20,126 nt of DNA from an uncultured Thiotrichaceae bacterium (GCA_937931765.1 CALHAO010000341.1:1-20126); one strand, 5' to 3'; counted from the stretch's first letter, positions 1 to 8,600 are shown. Notes: a model not told the origin generated them from the sequence alone. Program-made: numbers and translations.

Positions 1-1
1 T

Positions 2-3000
2 GCTGTTCTTGACTGAAGTACAACCATAGCTCTTGAAATCATCAGTGATGATCGTCGCCGAACCAGTCGCCGTATTATTGTTACCGGAAGAATCAGTGCC
101 CCAACTACCATCATCAGCGCAGTCATCAAAACGATATTCACCTACCGCTGTATAAACCGACGGAGTTATTGCGCCAATATCAAAGCCAAAGTTTTGATCA
201 GCAGTCGTACTTCCTGCTGTTACTGCAACCCCGGTCAGCGGGTTAATCGTTCCGGGTATGGAACCGGCGGGTAAATCACCATCGGCTGTATCGACTTCAA
301 TACGGTAAACCAGCGATGTATCCAGATTGATGAAACTATAAGAGCCGTTTGCCGCTGTGCTGGTAGTGCTCACCAGAACGCTGTTTGCCTCATTGAAGAG
401 TGACACTGCAACCGAAGGTAGTTCAGTATCACTGGCAGCAGTGTAGCTATCATTACTATCATCATCTACATAGACAACACCCGAAATACTCCCACTTTGC
501 GCACAGACAGATTCAGTCACAGCCACGTTATCAATGATTAGCTCATTGCCGCTACCACTACCACCACCGACAGTACACCAAGGGTTATTAACATACTCAG
601 AAGCAGGGTCACACCAACCAGCCCCGCCCCCGGAAAGAATATGCCCATAGTTAACAAAATTAACAGTTGACGTTGTATTTAACGCTGTAAATTCGACAGA
701 GTAATCCAAAGTTCCTTCGCTACTCGATGGAATTTTGAAATGAATGGAGCCACCCGGTAAATCCAGGCGCATAGTACCTGCAACAAAGCTCCCTCCGACA
801 TCCTCAGGAAGTGCCTTGAAATAAAGCCGGTAATTTTTACCCACCTCGGTGGCAAAACTACGTGAAAAAGTTACTGGTTCCGGCCCCCAGTCAGAATCAC
901 TGCCATAACTCGCTAGCGTAACGCCCGGTGTACGGTCATCTACATCATCGCGTAGTTCAACAGCATCAAGTGGTGTGGTCATTCGTCCATTAGCATCAAA
1001 CTCAAGACCAGAAACAATTCTCGGACTCACACGGCGAACACCGCCATTACCGAGATAGATCGATGTACCCAGCCCCAGATCAGTTCCATCGTCGGTTCGG
1101 GCATAAGTGTCACCGCCACCACCGTTAACAACCCAATCACGGAGCGTATACGTTGCACCACCACGATGAGGGCCAATGAATTGCCCAATCGCCAGATCGT
1201 CAAAATCATCACTGAAAACTACTGACTGACAAGCCAATGGTGTTTCACCGGTAGTAATAGAAATAGCATCACTATTGGGCGGAATGTCCAGTGCAACAGC
1301 CAGTGCAAAATCTTCAACCTCACCGTCACTCGCAACGCCACTGGGTGTTGCTGTTGTAACACTGCTATCAGTAGTCAGACGCAAACGAATAAATGTTGTG
1401 CCCAACTCAATATCAACAGGGACATCCCAGTTCAGTGTCGCAGTACCATTAAATGAACTGGCAGGAACAGACACAGAAGTAGCTTCATCTGCACTAAACA
1501 CACCGTCATGATCAAAATCAATCCAACCATACAAAGTTGCAGCCACTGCCTTTGCATTATTAACTTTAAAATCAGCCGAATATGTCATCGCTGTCATTTT
1601 TAGCACAGGAAACAGAGGAATGTAGTCACTCACTGGTTGGCGAGGTGCACCATCTTCATCACCAGACATATACCAGGTGCCTGACCCATCGTTAATCTCA
1701 TCCCCATCACCATATGCATTGTAGCTATACTGACTACCAGACTCAGCATCCGGTGGCGTATCACCTAAATATAAGCTGCTATCAATCACATGTGAAGCAT
1801 CACCAAAGCTGGCAGGAGCATCACCATAATCAGAGTTCTCGTTGGTAACTAACAAGGAAGCACAAGCACTGGCTCCTTTACTCTCAGTCGATGTAGTCGA
1901 AATTAAACCAGTACAATTCTCCAGGGAGTCACCGGCTGCAACAGATTGTGCATAAACATTGACAGTGATCAAACAACTGGAGCCAGCACTTAAAGTGCCA
2001 CCACTGAAACTGAGACTAGTCGAATTAGCATTCGCAACCAGACTACCCCCACAAGTATTTTCTTTCATCACATTGCTGCCAGCATTAGACAGACCTGTCG
2101 GATAAACATCAGAGAATGAAATATTATCAAGACTACCTGTTGTATTTGTATTGTGCAGACTGATCGTCATTTCCTGTGTAGCATTCGCCGTTGCAACATT
2201 GTTTGCGAATGACTTATTTGCCAATGGCGGTGCAAATACCTCAGAGGATAAAATGAGGTTGCCAAACCAAATACCTTCATTACTACTCCCAAAAATGGCT
2301 GTTATGGAATCAGCATTAGCTGGCAAAGAATTACTTGAAAAACGATCAATATCAAACCCCCAATTCTGAACAGGTGCAGGGTTTCTGCTTGTAACATTGC
2401 TCCCATTTTTTGTAATAGTGCCATTACATACATTGGTTGACGGATTTGTTGCATTAGACAGCTTATTAGCTTCATTGCTTAAGGCAACAAAATCACCATC
2501 ACCACTACCATCATCAGTTGCTTCACCATCATAACAAGTGAATGCCACCTCTGTTTCAAAGCCAGAAACCGAAGGTGTCAAAATACTATCGATTACGAAA
2601 GAATGATTAATGCCAGAGAAATACACAAAATCATAACCATCCCAAAGAGTGATACGACGGTATTTTTCTGAATCTGCCCGGTAGAACACCACCAAGCTCC
2701 AACCACCACTCGCCCCGGTGAATGAATCAATATTACCGCCACCATAATCTAGCTGAACATTGGCTGCGATATAATCACCGGCACCACTTGATTGCACAAT
2801 GTCCGTGACATTCGCAAACGCCTGGTAAGCACTCCACCCGACCATGGGATCATCACTGATCGTATCAATGACATCCGCAACGACCGTTTGGTAGTTACCC
2901 CCTGGTGCTTTTAAACGTAACGAATTTTTCTGTGCAGCATCCGCAGTATTACTTAACCCCGGCCAAGCAGATGTATCAACATCAGCAACACCACCCCAAT

Positions 3001-3334
3001 ACAACCCTGCCCACGTCACTTCCGCACCAGCAGGTAAACTGACTGAAGCACTACTTGAATTGAATGTAGATCCATCACTATCAATATCTACATAAGTCAT
3101 GGGTGATTGATTATGATTATCAGGTACACAGCCTGATACACACTGTAGTAGTGTATTACCTACATACTCAAAGTTACCTTTGAACTCTACAGTCTGCCTT
3201 TCTTGAAAGCTCCGTGAGTCTGCAAGTGCCACTAAGGGCGCACTTATCACAAGAAAAGCGACCACAACAGAGGCAGTGTGCCTTAACGACGAGACCAATG
3301 AAGGAAACATTTTTGGGACATTATTTTTATTCAT
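2..3334 (-). CDS. Very large secreted surface/adhesin-like protein with GEVED, SdrD B-like and LamG-like regions (3' end outside window)
   Basis: I translated this strand codon by codon. The frame is open from the ATG at 3334 to the window edge (1,111 codons, no stop), so the C-terminus is missing. Residues 1-38 look like a Sec signal peptide ending VALA. Next comes a beta-rich region (about 45-380) with GNTLL, YVDIDSDGSTF and WAGLYWGG, as found at the N-terminus of many large secreted proteins. A DUF11-like segment follows (about 385-500; SFSGGTLSAGSSCLITVNV). A GEVED domain (about 503-680) opens with DYGDAPASFGDASH and closes with DGEVEDF. Residues about 690-940 resemble a jelly-roll ending ELIIDNVAV. 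An SdrD B-like repeat (about 945-1048; SGSISGVVYVDDDSND) and the start of a LamG/concanavalin-like domain (YRFDDCADDG, SSGNNNTA) complete the visible part. The protein is rich in Asp, Asn, Ser and Gly. Adhesion or matrix binding is inferred from domain content; the anchoring mode is unseen. Confidence 0.85.
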   Translation of the reverse strand, partial: MNKNNVPKMFPSLVSSLRHTASVVVAFLVISAPLVALADSRSFQERQTVEFKGNFEYVGNTLLQCVSGCVPDNHNQSPMTYVDIDSDGSTFNSSSASVSLPAGAEVTWAGLYWGGVADVDTSAWPGLSNTADAAQKNSLRLKAPGGNYQTVVADVIDTISDDPMVGWSAYQAFANVTDIVQSSGAGDYIAANVQLDYGGGNIDSFTGASGGWSLVVFYRADSEKYRRITLWDGYDFVYFSGINHSFVIDSILTPSVSGFETEVAFTCYDGEATDDGSGDGDFVALSNEANKLSNATNPSTNVCNGTITKNGSNVTSRNPAPVQNWGFDIDRFSSNSLPANADSITAIFGSSNEGIWFGNLILSSEVFAPPLANKSFANNVATANATQEMTISLHNTNTTGSLDNISFSDVYPTGLSNAGSNVMKENTCGGSLVANANSTSLSFSGGTLSAGSSCLITVNVYAQSVAAGDSLENCTGLISTTSTESKGASACASLLVTNENSDYGDAPASFGDASHVIDSSLYLGDTPPDAESGSQYSYNAYGDGDEINDGSGTWYMSGDEDGAPRQPVSDYIPLFPVLKMTAMTYSADFKVNNAKAVAATLYGWIDFDHDGVFSADEATSVSVPASSFNGTATLNWDVPVDIELGTTFIRLRLTTDSSVTTATPSGVASDGEVEDFALAVALDIPPNSDAISITTGETPLACQSVVFSDDFDDLAIGQFIGPHRGGATYTLRDWVVNGGGGDTYARTDDGTDLGLGTSIYLGNGGVRRVSPRIVSGLEFDANGRMTTPLDAVELRDDVDDRTPGVTLASYGSDSDWGPEPVTFSRSFATEVGKNYRLYFKALPEDVGGSFVAGTMRLDLPGGSIHFKIPSSSEGTLDYSVEFTALNTTSTVNFVNYGHILSGGGAGWCDPASEYVNNPWCTVGGGSGSGNELIIDNVAVTESVCAQSGSISGVVYVDDDSNDSYTAASDTELPSVAVSLFNEANSVLVSTTSTAANGSYSFINLDTSLVYRIEVDTADGDLPAGSIPGTINPLTGVAVTAGSTTADQNFGFDIGAITPSVYTAVGEYRFDDCADDGSWGTDSSGNNNTATGSATIITDDFKSYGCTSVKNS

Positions 3335-3420
3335 GACTGTGGCTTTACTCTGATTTATTTTTATTTATCAGCAAATACTGAAGTGCTGGTTGTGACACTG
3401 TAATTTTTTATATTAGTTTA

Positions 3421-3449
3421 ATCTTACTTGGATAAATTCACTCTATCAA
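3421..3449 (-). promoter_or_regulatory. Candidate sigma70 promoter for the large surface protein
   Basis: On the minus strand there is a TTGATA -35-like box (3449-3444), a 17-nt spacer and a TAAGAT -10-like box (3426-3421). The predicted transcript would carry a leader of roughly 80 nt before the ATG at 3334. This suggests the surface protein can be transcribed separately from the upstream 318-codon gene. It is a consensus match by eye only, and no strong Shine-Dalgarno precedes the ATG. Confidence 0.35.
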
Positions 3450-3466
3450 GATATTACGCCCAATCA

Positions 3467-4423
3467 TCAGAGACCAACACCGCCGCCAACGATGAAATTA
3501 GCTGCGAAACTAACGTTATCAGGGTGGCTTAGCACATTGGTTAATAAAAGATTATTATCATTCGACGGGCCGGAGTAAACCGCTCGTCCATCTAAATTAA
3601 AATCTGTTACCAGGTATCCCTGTTGCTGAAAACTTGCATTAAAACCAGCATTGCCATCCGCCAGGAGAACACCACTCAGCAATGGATTGCTATCATTGCC
3701 CACACCAACAGCGACCAAACGACCATCCTGATTAGCATCACCCCCACGCAACAAAGCAAAATTATCTACCGTCATACGGGTATATTCGCCTTGTACCTGT
3801 GTAGCGGGAGATGAAAAATCTACCAAGGTCACCACAACACTCAGATAGGATGGACTCATAGTGACTACACCCTGATGATTGCGATGCTTTATACTGACCC
3901 GATAATTTCCTGCTGAAACCGTTGCAAAATTGAGTGCTGTTTCACCGGTTGTTGCGTCGACTAAATCACCATCGCTCTGCAATGCCACTGCCTTCTGAGC
4001 GACTAAAGCCCCTTGAGTGCGGGTGTTACGTAACTCAAGCAACATCCAGTCCACCACCGCATCCTGACCTGAAGCCGCCAGCACATCAGCAGATAACCGT
4101 TCATTCCCAGCATAACTGAATGGTTCAACAGAATAAGGCTGCACCGTAGGTAACAATGATTTCCCCTGTAACTGGCTAGACATTAAGCCTGAATCCGTAT
4201 CATAAGGCCCTTGCAGCAGCACCCTGACACTAAGATTAACACCGGTTAAAGACAGGTTTTTAGTGACGGAACCCTCACCATGCACAACACGGATACAGCT
4301 TAGAAACATGGTCATCACTAAGGTGAACCACAGCAGCTTCCCAACCACCCGAGGATGCTCCGAACAGACGGAGTTACTGAAGACGCTGAAAATTTTATTA
4401 TTGTAATAATTAATAAGAAGCAT
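3467..4423 (-). CDS. Secreted protein with duplicated dockerin-like calcium-binding segment
   Basis: This is a 318-codon frame. A hydrophobic stretch (WFTLVMTMFLSC) followed by VVHG at about residues 31-49 looks like a signal peptide. A beta-rich domain follows (about 60-200) containing VRVLLQGPYD, VDWMLLELR and VSIKHRNHQG, a combination I recognise from extracellular proteins of Bacteroidetes and Gammaproteobacteria. The C-terminus has two DxNxDG loops, D229-N231-D233-G234 and D274-N276-D278-G279. Each is followed by a GxxND...LL segment, resembling paired type I dockerin/EF-hand-like calcium loops. The ATG at 4423 lacks an evident ribosome-binding site. A GTG at 4348 (codon 26) is preceded by GGAG nine bases upstream and would give a compact signal peptide, so it may be the true start. 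It lies directly upstream of the giant surface protein on the same strand, so joint surface function is an inference. Confidence 0.75.
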   Translation of the reverse strand: MLLINYYNNKIFSVFSNSVCSEHPRVVGKLLWFTLVMTMFLSCIRVVHGEGSVTKNLSLTGVNLSVRVLLQGPYDTDSGLMSSQLQGKSLLPTVQPYSVEPFSYAGNERLSADVLAASGQDAVVDWMLLELRNTRTQGALVAQKAVALQSDGDLVDATTGETALNFATVSAGNYRVSIKHRNHQGVVTMSPSYLSVVVTLVDFSSPATQVQGEYTRMTVDNFALLRGGDANQDGRLVAVGVGNDSNPLLSGVLLADGNAGFNASFQQQGYLVTDFNLDGRAVYSGPSNDNNLLLTNVLSHPDNVSFAANFIVGGGVGL

Positions 4424-4557
4424 AATTTATTTTATCATAATTCTATCCTGCGCCAATGACCGCTCATGCAATTCACAACAAAATCAGCACTTGCACCCCC
4501 TCCTCCATCCCGTTAGATTGCGCAGTAACGCACATGAAAAGATTTCACCCCCAAGCA

Positions 4558-4576
4558 TGAAAGTCTGCGACTTTCA
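4558..4576. promoter_or_regulatory. Perfect 8-bp inverted repeat in the arsC leader
   Basis: TGAAAGTC and GACTTTCA are exact reverse complements separated by TGC. The dyad ends 7 nt before the AGGAG ribosome-binding site of the arsC-like gene. It could be a DNA operator or an RNA hairpin near the translation start. No run of T follows, so it is not an intrinsic terminator. The regulator is unknown. Confidence 0.4.
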
Positions 4577-4595
4577 CAGTAACAGGAGTTTCAAT

Positions 4596-4949
4596 ATGGC
4601 AAACACAGTCACCATTTACCATAACCCGAGATGCTCGAAATCGAGACAAACCATGAGCTTACTGGAACAACAAGCCATTACGCCAACCGTGGTAAACTAT
4701 CTCAACACGCCGCCAGATGCTGCAACCTTAAGCACCATTCTCGACATGCTCGGGCTGGAACCGCGTGAACTGATGCGCAAAGGTGAAACCGAATATACTG
4801 AATTAAAGTTGGATAACACTGAATTAAGCCGTGAGCAATTGATTCAGGCCATGGTAGAAAGCCCGCGCTTAATTGAGCGCCCCATTGTGGTCAGTGGCGA
4901 TAAAGCCGCGCTGGGCAGGCCTCCAGAACAGGTATTAGCTATTTTATGA
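4596..4949 (+). CDS. arsC: ArsC/YfgD-family thioredoxin-fold reductase (arsenate reductase-like)
   Basis: The 117-residue product matches the ArsC family in length and motifs. The N-terminal HNPRCSKSRQT carries Cys13 as the nucleophile. R61, R95 (ERPIVV) and R108 (GRPPEQVL) fall where the three anion-binding arginines of glutaredoxin-dependent arsenate reductases sit. The best resemblance I recall is the E. coli YfgD branch. The frame is open 35 codons further upstream, but I chose the ATG at 4596 because AGGAG lies 7 nt before it and homology starts there. The stop overlaps the start of wrbA by ATGA, so the two are translationally coupled. No arsR, arsB or other arsenic gene is nearby. A housekeeping thiol reductase role is therefore as likely as arsenic resistance. 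Confidence 0.9.
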   Translation: MANTVTIYHNPRCSKSRQTMSLLEQQAITPTVVNYLNTPPDAATLSTILDMLGLEPRELMRKGETEYTELKLDNTELSREQLIQAMVESPRLIERPIVVSGDKAALGRPPEQVLAIL

Positions 4950-5554
4950 AACAAACACCCATGAAACAGGTACTTATCCTGTATTACAGTCGGCACGGTT
5001 CCACCGCCACGATGGCACAATATATTGCCAGAGGCGTGGAAAGTGAAACAGGCGTAGAAGCACTATTACGTACTGTCCCGCCCGTCTCCGAAGTATGTGA
5101 GGCAATCGCTGATAGCATCCCCGACAGCGGCGCACCTTATGCCACACTGGATGATCTGAAACAGTGTTCGGCTTTAGCGTTGGGTAGCCCAGGACGTTTC
5201 GGAAACATGGCCGCGCCCTTGAAATACTTTCTGGAAAAAACCAGCAACTTATGGCTATCAGGCAGCATGAGCGGTAAACCTGCTGGTGTCTTCACCTCCA
5301 CCTCCAGTCTGCATGGCGGGCAGGAAACGACACTTATTTCCATGATGACACCCCTCTTTCATCATGGCATGTTAATCAGTGGCTTGCCCTATTCCGAAGC
5401 CGATCTGATCAGCACACAAAGTGGCGGAACGCCTTATGGCCCCAGCCACGTATCGGGCAGTGACAGTAAAAAACCACTCACTGCCGAAGAACAACGCTTA
5501 TGTTTTGCCATGGGCAAACGACTAGCCGGACTGGCAGTAAAACTATCCACATGA
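4946..5554 (+). CDS. wrbA: WrbA-type NAD(P)H:quinone oxidoreductase (flavodoxin-like)
   Basis: This 202-residue cytosolic flavoprotein is predicted to reduce quinones by two electrons, limiting semiquinone and oxidative stress. The flavodoxin-like FMN phosphate loop is visible near the N-terminus (YYSRHGSTATMAQYI). Further on come the WrbA hallmarks GSPGRFGNMAAPLKYF, LWLSG, KPAGVFTSTSSLHGGQETT, HHGM and GGTPYGPSHVSG. The ATG at 4946 overlaps the arsC stop, and a second ATG at 4961 (MKQVLILYY) is an equally plausible start because neither has a clear ribosome-binding site. The stop overlaps the next gene by ATGA. As I recall, the arsC-wrbA-DUF2069 order recurs in Pseudomonas and other Gammaproteobacteria. 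Confidence 0.93.
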   Translation: MKQTPMKQVLILYYSRHGSTATMAQYIARGVESETGVEALLRTVPPVSEVCEAIADSIPDSGAPYATLDDLKQCSALALGSPGRFGNMAAPLKYFLEKTSNLWLSGSMSGKPAGVFTSTSSLHGGQETTLISMMTPLFHHGMLISGLPYSEADLISTQSGGTPYGPSHVSGSDSKKPLTAEEQRLCFAMGKRLAGLAVKLST

Positions 5555-5910
5555 ATACAGTATTATTATTTTGGCGTGGCGTGGCGATCATTGGCCTATT
5601 TGGACTGATTGGCCTTATTATTGTATGGAATGGCTGGCTGGCACCCATTCAGCAGGTTCCACTCTGGCTGGAACTAATCCTGTTCGGTCTGCCGCTGATA
5701 TTACTAGCACGCGGCATTCTGTATGGAAAAGCCCTTACCCACGTACATGCGACGCTGGTCTCTTTAGCTTATACCATCATCAGCATTTGGTTTATCCTTA
5801 CCCCACAGGAGGAACCTTATGGCTATCTTATGCTCCTATTTAGTGTTCTGCTGTACACCGGCGGCTTTTTTGGGGCGAAATACATAAACAAGGCCAATGA
5901 ACTCAATTAA
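5551..5910 (+). CDS. DUF2069 family small integral membrane protein
   Basis: The 119-residue product has about four hydrophobic helices: GVAIIGLFGLIGLIIVW, LWLELILFGLPLILLA, a stretch around HATLVSLAYTIISIWFI, and YLMLLFSVLLYTGGFF. A small charged tail follows. Length, helix count and position after wrbA fit DUF2069, whose biochemical role is unknown to me. I chose the ATG at 5551, whose ATGA overlaps the wrbA stop, over an upstream ATG at 5500 that lies inside wrbA. It is probably the last gene of the three-gene operon, although only 42 nt separate it from the metalloprotease gene and read-through is possible. Confidence 0.8.
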   Translation: MNTVLLFWRGVAIIGLFGLIGLIIVWNGWLAPIQQVPLWLELILFGLPLILLARGILYGKALTHVHATLVSLAYTIISIWFILTPQEEPYGYLMLLFSVLLYTGGFFGAKYINKANELN

Positions 5911-5952
5911 AATTTTATAACTCAAACTCACCATTCAACGATACTGACACCT

Positions 5953-8157
5953 ATGAAAAAAAACAATTATATGGGCTGGTTTCTGTTTCCGGTACTTGTG
6001 CTGAGCACAGCATCTGCTTACGCGGATCAAAGTTTCTGGCAGGACATGCCTGTCGCACTTAAATTGACAGCCACGGAAGACAGTAATACCTTCCAACACC
6101 GACGCTTGCAGCTGCAGGAATCACAACTGAAAGCTCTGATTAGCCAGACTCAGTATCAAACATCATCTGCTGAAATTTCATTATCACTGCCACTACCTGA
6201 TGGTGGCTTTGTTCAGGCCACATTAGTACCCGTACCCTTATTCGCCGATTCAGCACAGGGAACACATCCGGACTTTCTGACATGGCGCATTGAAAGCAAC
6301 GACAAAACCATTACTTCAGGCCGGGCAGAACTCACTGAACTGGGGTTTCATGCCATGCTTCGCACCCGTGACGGTGACCAAATATTTATTGAGCCGAAAC
6401 AACGGGAAACCTCACCTGCTGCGCGGAGCTATCACAGTCATAGCAGGCAGAAAAACGCAACGTTTAGCAATACCGGACGGCGCTTTAGCTGCGGCGTACT
6501 GAATACGCCAGAAATGGAATGGCAACAAAGTATTCTGAACGATACCCCTGACATCTATGCTAAACAAGTCGCCCAACGTGCTGGCGAAAAACTGCTGACC
6601 TATGATCTGGCAATGGCCGCTACCGGTGAGTACACCCAAAAAGCAGGCGGTACAAAAAAAGCAGCGTTAAGTGCTATGACGATTACTGTAAATAGAGTAA
6701 ATGAGATTTTTGAACGGGAATTATCGATCAGTTTAAGGTTGGTGACCGGTACAGACAAAGATACTACAGAGCGTGATACAGTTGTTTCACGAATAATATT
6801 CACCGACCCGGCAACTGACCCTTATACAAATGGCAGTGCATCTTTGCTGCTCCTTGAAAATCAGGCACAGCTCGATAAAATCATTAAGACAGAAAACTAT
6901 GATATAGGCCATGTACTAGGCATAGCTTCCGGCGGCGATGGTCTCGCTTCCCTCCGAAGCGTTTGTGGCGACCGTAGAGCGCAAGGCACAACCAGCTCAT
7001 CATTTGACCTGTTAAGCGATGCATTCGCTATCGATTTTGTTGCCCACGAGCTGGGACACCAGTTAGGTGCCACCCATACCTTTAATGCCAACAATAGCGG
7101 CAGCTGCTCAAGCAGCAATCGTACTGCAAGCACAGCCTACGAACCTGGCAGTGGCAGCACCATTATGAGTTACGCAGGTATTTGTGGGAATAATGACTTC
7201 CAAGACAATGTGGCACCACACATGCACTCCAAATCCATTGAACAAATACTAAACTTCACCCACAATGGTAGTGCCGCAAGCTGTGCAACAACAACCAGCA
7301 TAAATAACAAACTGCCCACTGTTAATGCCGGAGCAAACTACACTATCCCTGCCAGAACACCTTTTATACTTCAGGGGTCAGCCTCTGATAGTGATGGTAA
7401 TTCATTGCTGTACAGCTGGGATCAGATTGATACGGGCAGCGCATCGTCATTGGGAGTGGACACAGTCAACAATGCTTTGATTAAAAGTAGCCCATTATCC
7501 GCCAGCGGGATTCGCAATATCCCGGATATAACAGCGCTACTCAGCCAGAGCCAAACCACCAGTCGGGGTGAAAGCCTGCCACGCTCGAACCGAACACTCA
7601 ACTTCCGTTTAGCCGTGCGCGATGGGGAAAAAGGTATTGGTGGCGGCGTGGGTTATGATGACACCAGCCTGAAAGTTACAGACACCGGGCAACGTTTTGA
7701 AATCCTCTCACCTGGTAGTAATGTGTCAGCAGGCACACAAACAATCCGCTGGAATGTTGCAGCCACAGATCAATCACCGATTAACTGTTCTCATGTGGAT
7801 ATCGCCTACACCAATGATCAGGGTAAAACATTCACAAACGTATTATTAAAGACCCCTAACGACGGCTCAGCAAGCATCCAGCTCAGCAAAACAGCCCAAC
7901 GCATCCGGGTAAAATGTAATGGCAATATTTTCTTCGCCCTATCCGGCACCAAACCCCATATCGCGAGCTATTTGGGTGATTCAAGCCAGAACAGTGATGC
8001 CGCCGATAGTGGTGATAATGGCAATGTTGATAATGGGGGCGATTCAAACAATGATGATGGCGGCGGCGGGTCACTCCCCACAGAACTGCTATTTATTACC
8101 AGCCTTATCGCTTTGATCAGGCGCTATTCTGCCATCCAAAAAAGGGAACATTCATGA
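5953..8157 (+). CDS. Secreted reprolysin-like (metzincin) zinc metalloprotease with GlyGly-CTERM-like sorting tail
   Basis: This 734-residue preproprotein starts with a signal peptide (MKKNNYMGW..., cleavage after AYA near residue 25) and a probable propeptide to about residue 200. The catalytic domain carries the full metzincin zinc motif HELGHQLGATH: H365, H369 and H375 as ligands and E366 as base. The Met-turn follows at IMSYAG (M405). After it come a PKD/Ig-like domain (about 453-540; VNAGANYTI, DSDGNSLLYSWDQ) and a beta-sandwich (FEILSPGSNVSAGTQTIRWN, NIFFALSG). An Asp/Asn/Gly/Ser linker leads to GGGG at 703-706, a hydrophobic stretch ELLFITSLIALI and RR at 723-724. That tripartite end matches GlyGly-CTERM, which in known cases is processed by rhombosortase on type II secretion substrates. 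I infer a secreted or surface-attached protease. The substrate is unknown. The stop overlaps the lipoprotein start. Confidence 0.9.
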   Translation: MKKNNYMGWFLFPVLVLSTASAYADQSFWQDMPVALKLTATEDSNTFQHRRLQLQESQLKALISQTQYQTSSAEISLSLPLPDGGFVQATLVPVPLFADSAQGTHPDFLTWRIESNDKTITSGRAELTELGFHAMLRTRDGDQIFIEPKQRETSPAARSYHSHSRQKNATFSNTGRRFSCGVLNTPEMEWQQSILNDTPDIYAKQVAQRAGEKLLTYDLAMAATGEYTQKAGGTKKAALSAMTITVNRVNEIFERELSISLRLVTGTDKDTTERDTVVSRIIFTDPATDPYTNGSASLLLLENQAQLDKIIKTENYDIGHVLGIASGGDGLASLRSVCGDRRAQGTTSSSFDLLSDAFAIDFVAHELGHQLGATHTFNANNSGSCSSSNRTASTAYEPGSGSTIMSYAGICGNNDFQDNVAPHMHSKSIEQILNFTHNGSAASCATTTSINNKLPTVNAGANYTIPARTPFILQGSASDSDGNSLLYSWDQIDTGSASSLGVDTVNNALIKSSPLSASGIRNIPDITALLSQSQTTSRGESLPRSNRTLNFRLAVRDGEKGIGGGVGYDDTSLKVTDTGQRFEILSPGSNVSAGTQTIRWNVAATDQSPINCSHVDIAYTNDQGKTFTNVLLKTPNDGSASIQLSKTAQRIRVKCNGNIFFALSGTKPHIASYLGDSSQNSDAADSGDNGNVDNGGDSNNDDGGGGSLPTELLFITSLIALIRRYSAIQKREHS

Positions 8158-8600
8158 GTATTTCAACAGTAATCACTCAGCCGCACACCCCATCTTTTGC
8201 ATACGTACTTGGCAGCCTATGCATATTATTAACACTGACAGGTTGTGCAGCAAAAGAAACAGCTCATTCAGCTAACCCACCCACACCGACAGGAGGCAAT
8301 GAAACCTCTGATGCTCAATTCATTCAAAAGTTAGAGCAGCTCAATAGTAAAAACCCGGTGATGGATGCACAAAGCTCTATTGCCGCTGGAAAGAAATATT
8401 TTCTGTGCAATATTGGCCGCAGCCGAACAGTACCCGGCCTTGAAACAGAAGAATATGCCAGCGCCCGCGAAAATTGCACCACTCAATGCCTTGATGGTGT
8501 CACCGATGCTGTTATCGGTGACAACCACTTACGCTACCTGCAAGCTGCAACAGCCTATTCTGCTAGCTGGAATAAGGTCATGATTAACGTTTGCCGATAG
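8154..8600 (+). CDS. Small lipoprotein with four mature cysteines, coupled to the metalloprotease
   Basis: The 148-residue product has an N-terminal hydrophobic stretch (AYVLGSLCILLTLTG) and a lipobox LTGC placing the lipidated cysteine at C31, so export and lipid anchoring are expected. A Pro/Thr/Gly/Asn-rich linker (about 40-52) leads to a domain with C85, C108, C112 and C147, which could form two disulfides. I do not recognise the family. The ATG at 8154 overlaps the protease stop as ATGA, so translational coupling is likely. The pairing suggests a job linked to the protease, such as inhibitor, folding partner or surface tether, but nothing in the sequence decides between these. Confidence 0.75.
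   Translation: MSISTVITQPHTPSFAYVLGSLCILLTLTGCAAKETAHSANPPTPTGGNETSDAQFIQKLEQLNSKNPVMDAQSSIAAGKKYFLCNIGRSRTVPGLETEEYASARENCTTQCLDGVTDAVIGDNHLRYLQAATAYSASWNKVMINVCR

Noticed and set aside
1275..2369. Short plus-strand open frames (1275-1511, 2151-2369) inside the large surface gene.
   Set aside because: They lie antisense to a continuous minus-strand frame with recognisable domains and have no homology I recognise.
2455..2520. Short ATC/ACC-rich tandem-looking stretch in the surface gene that resembles a microsatellite.
   Set aside because: It encodes an Asp/Gly/Ser-rich linker in frame and is imperfect; ordinary low-complexity coding sequence.
4491..4595. A 35-codon upstream extension of the arsC-like frame.
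   Set aside because: Family homology and a good ribosome-binding site both point to the ATG at 4596; the extension would cover the leader dyad.
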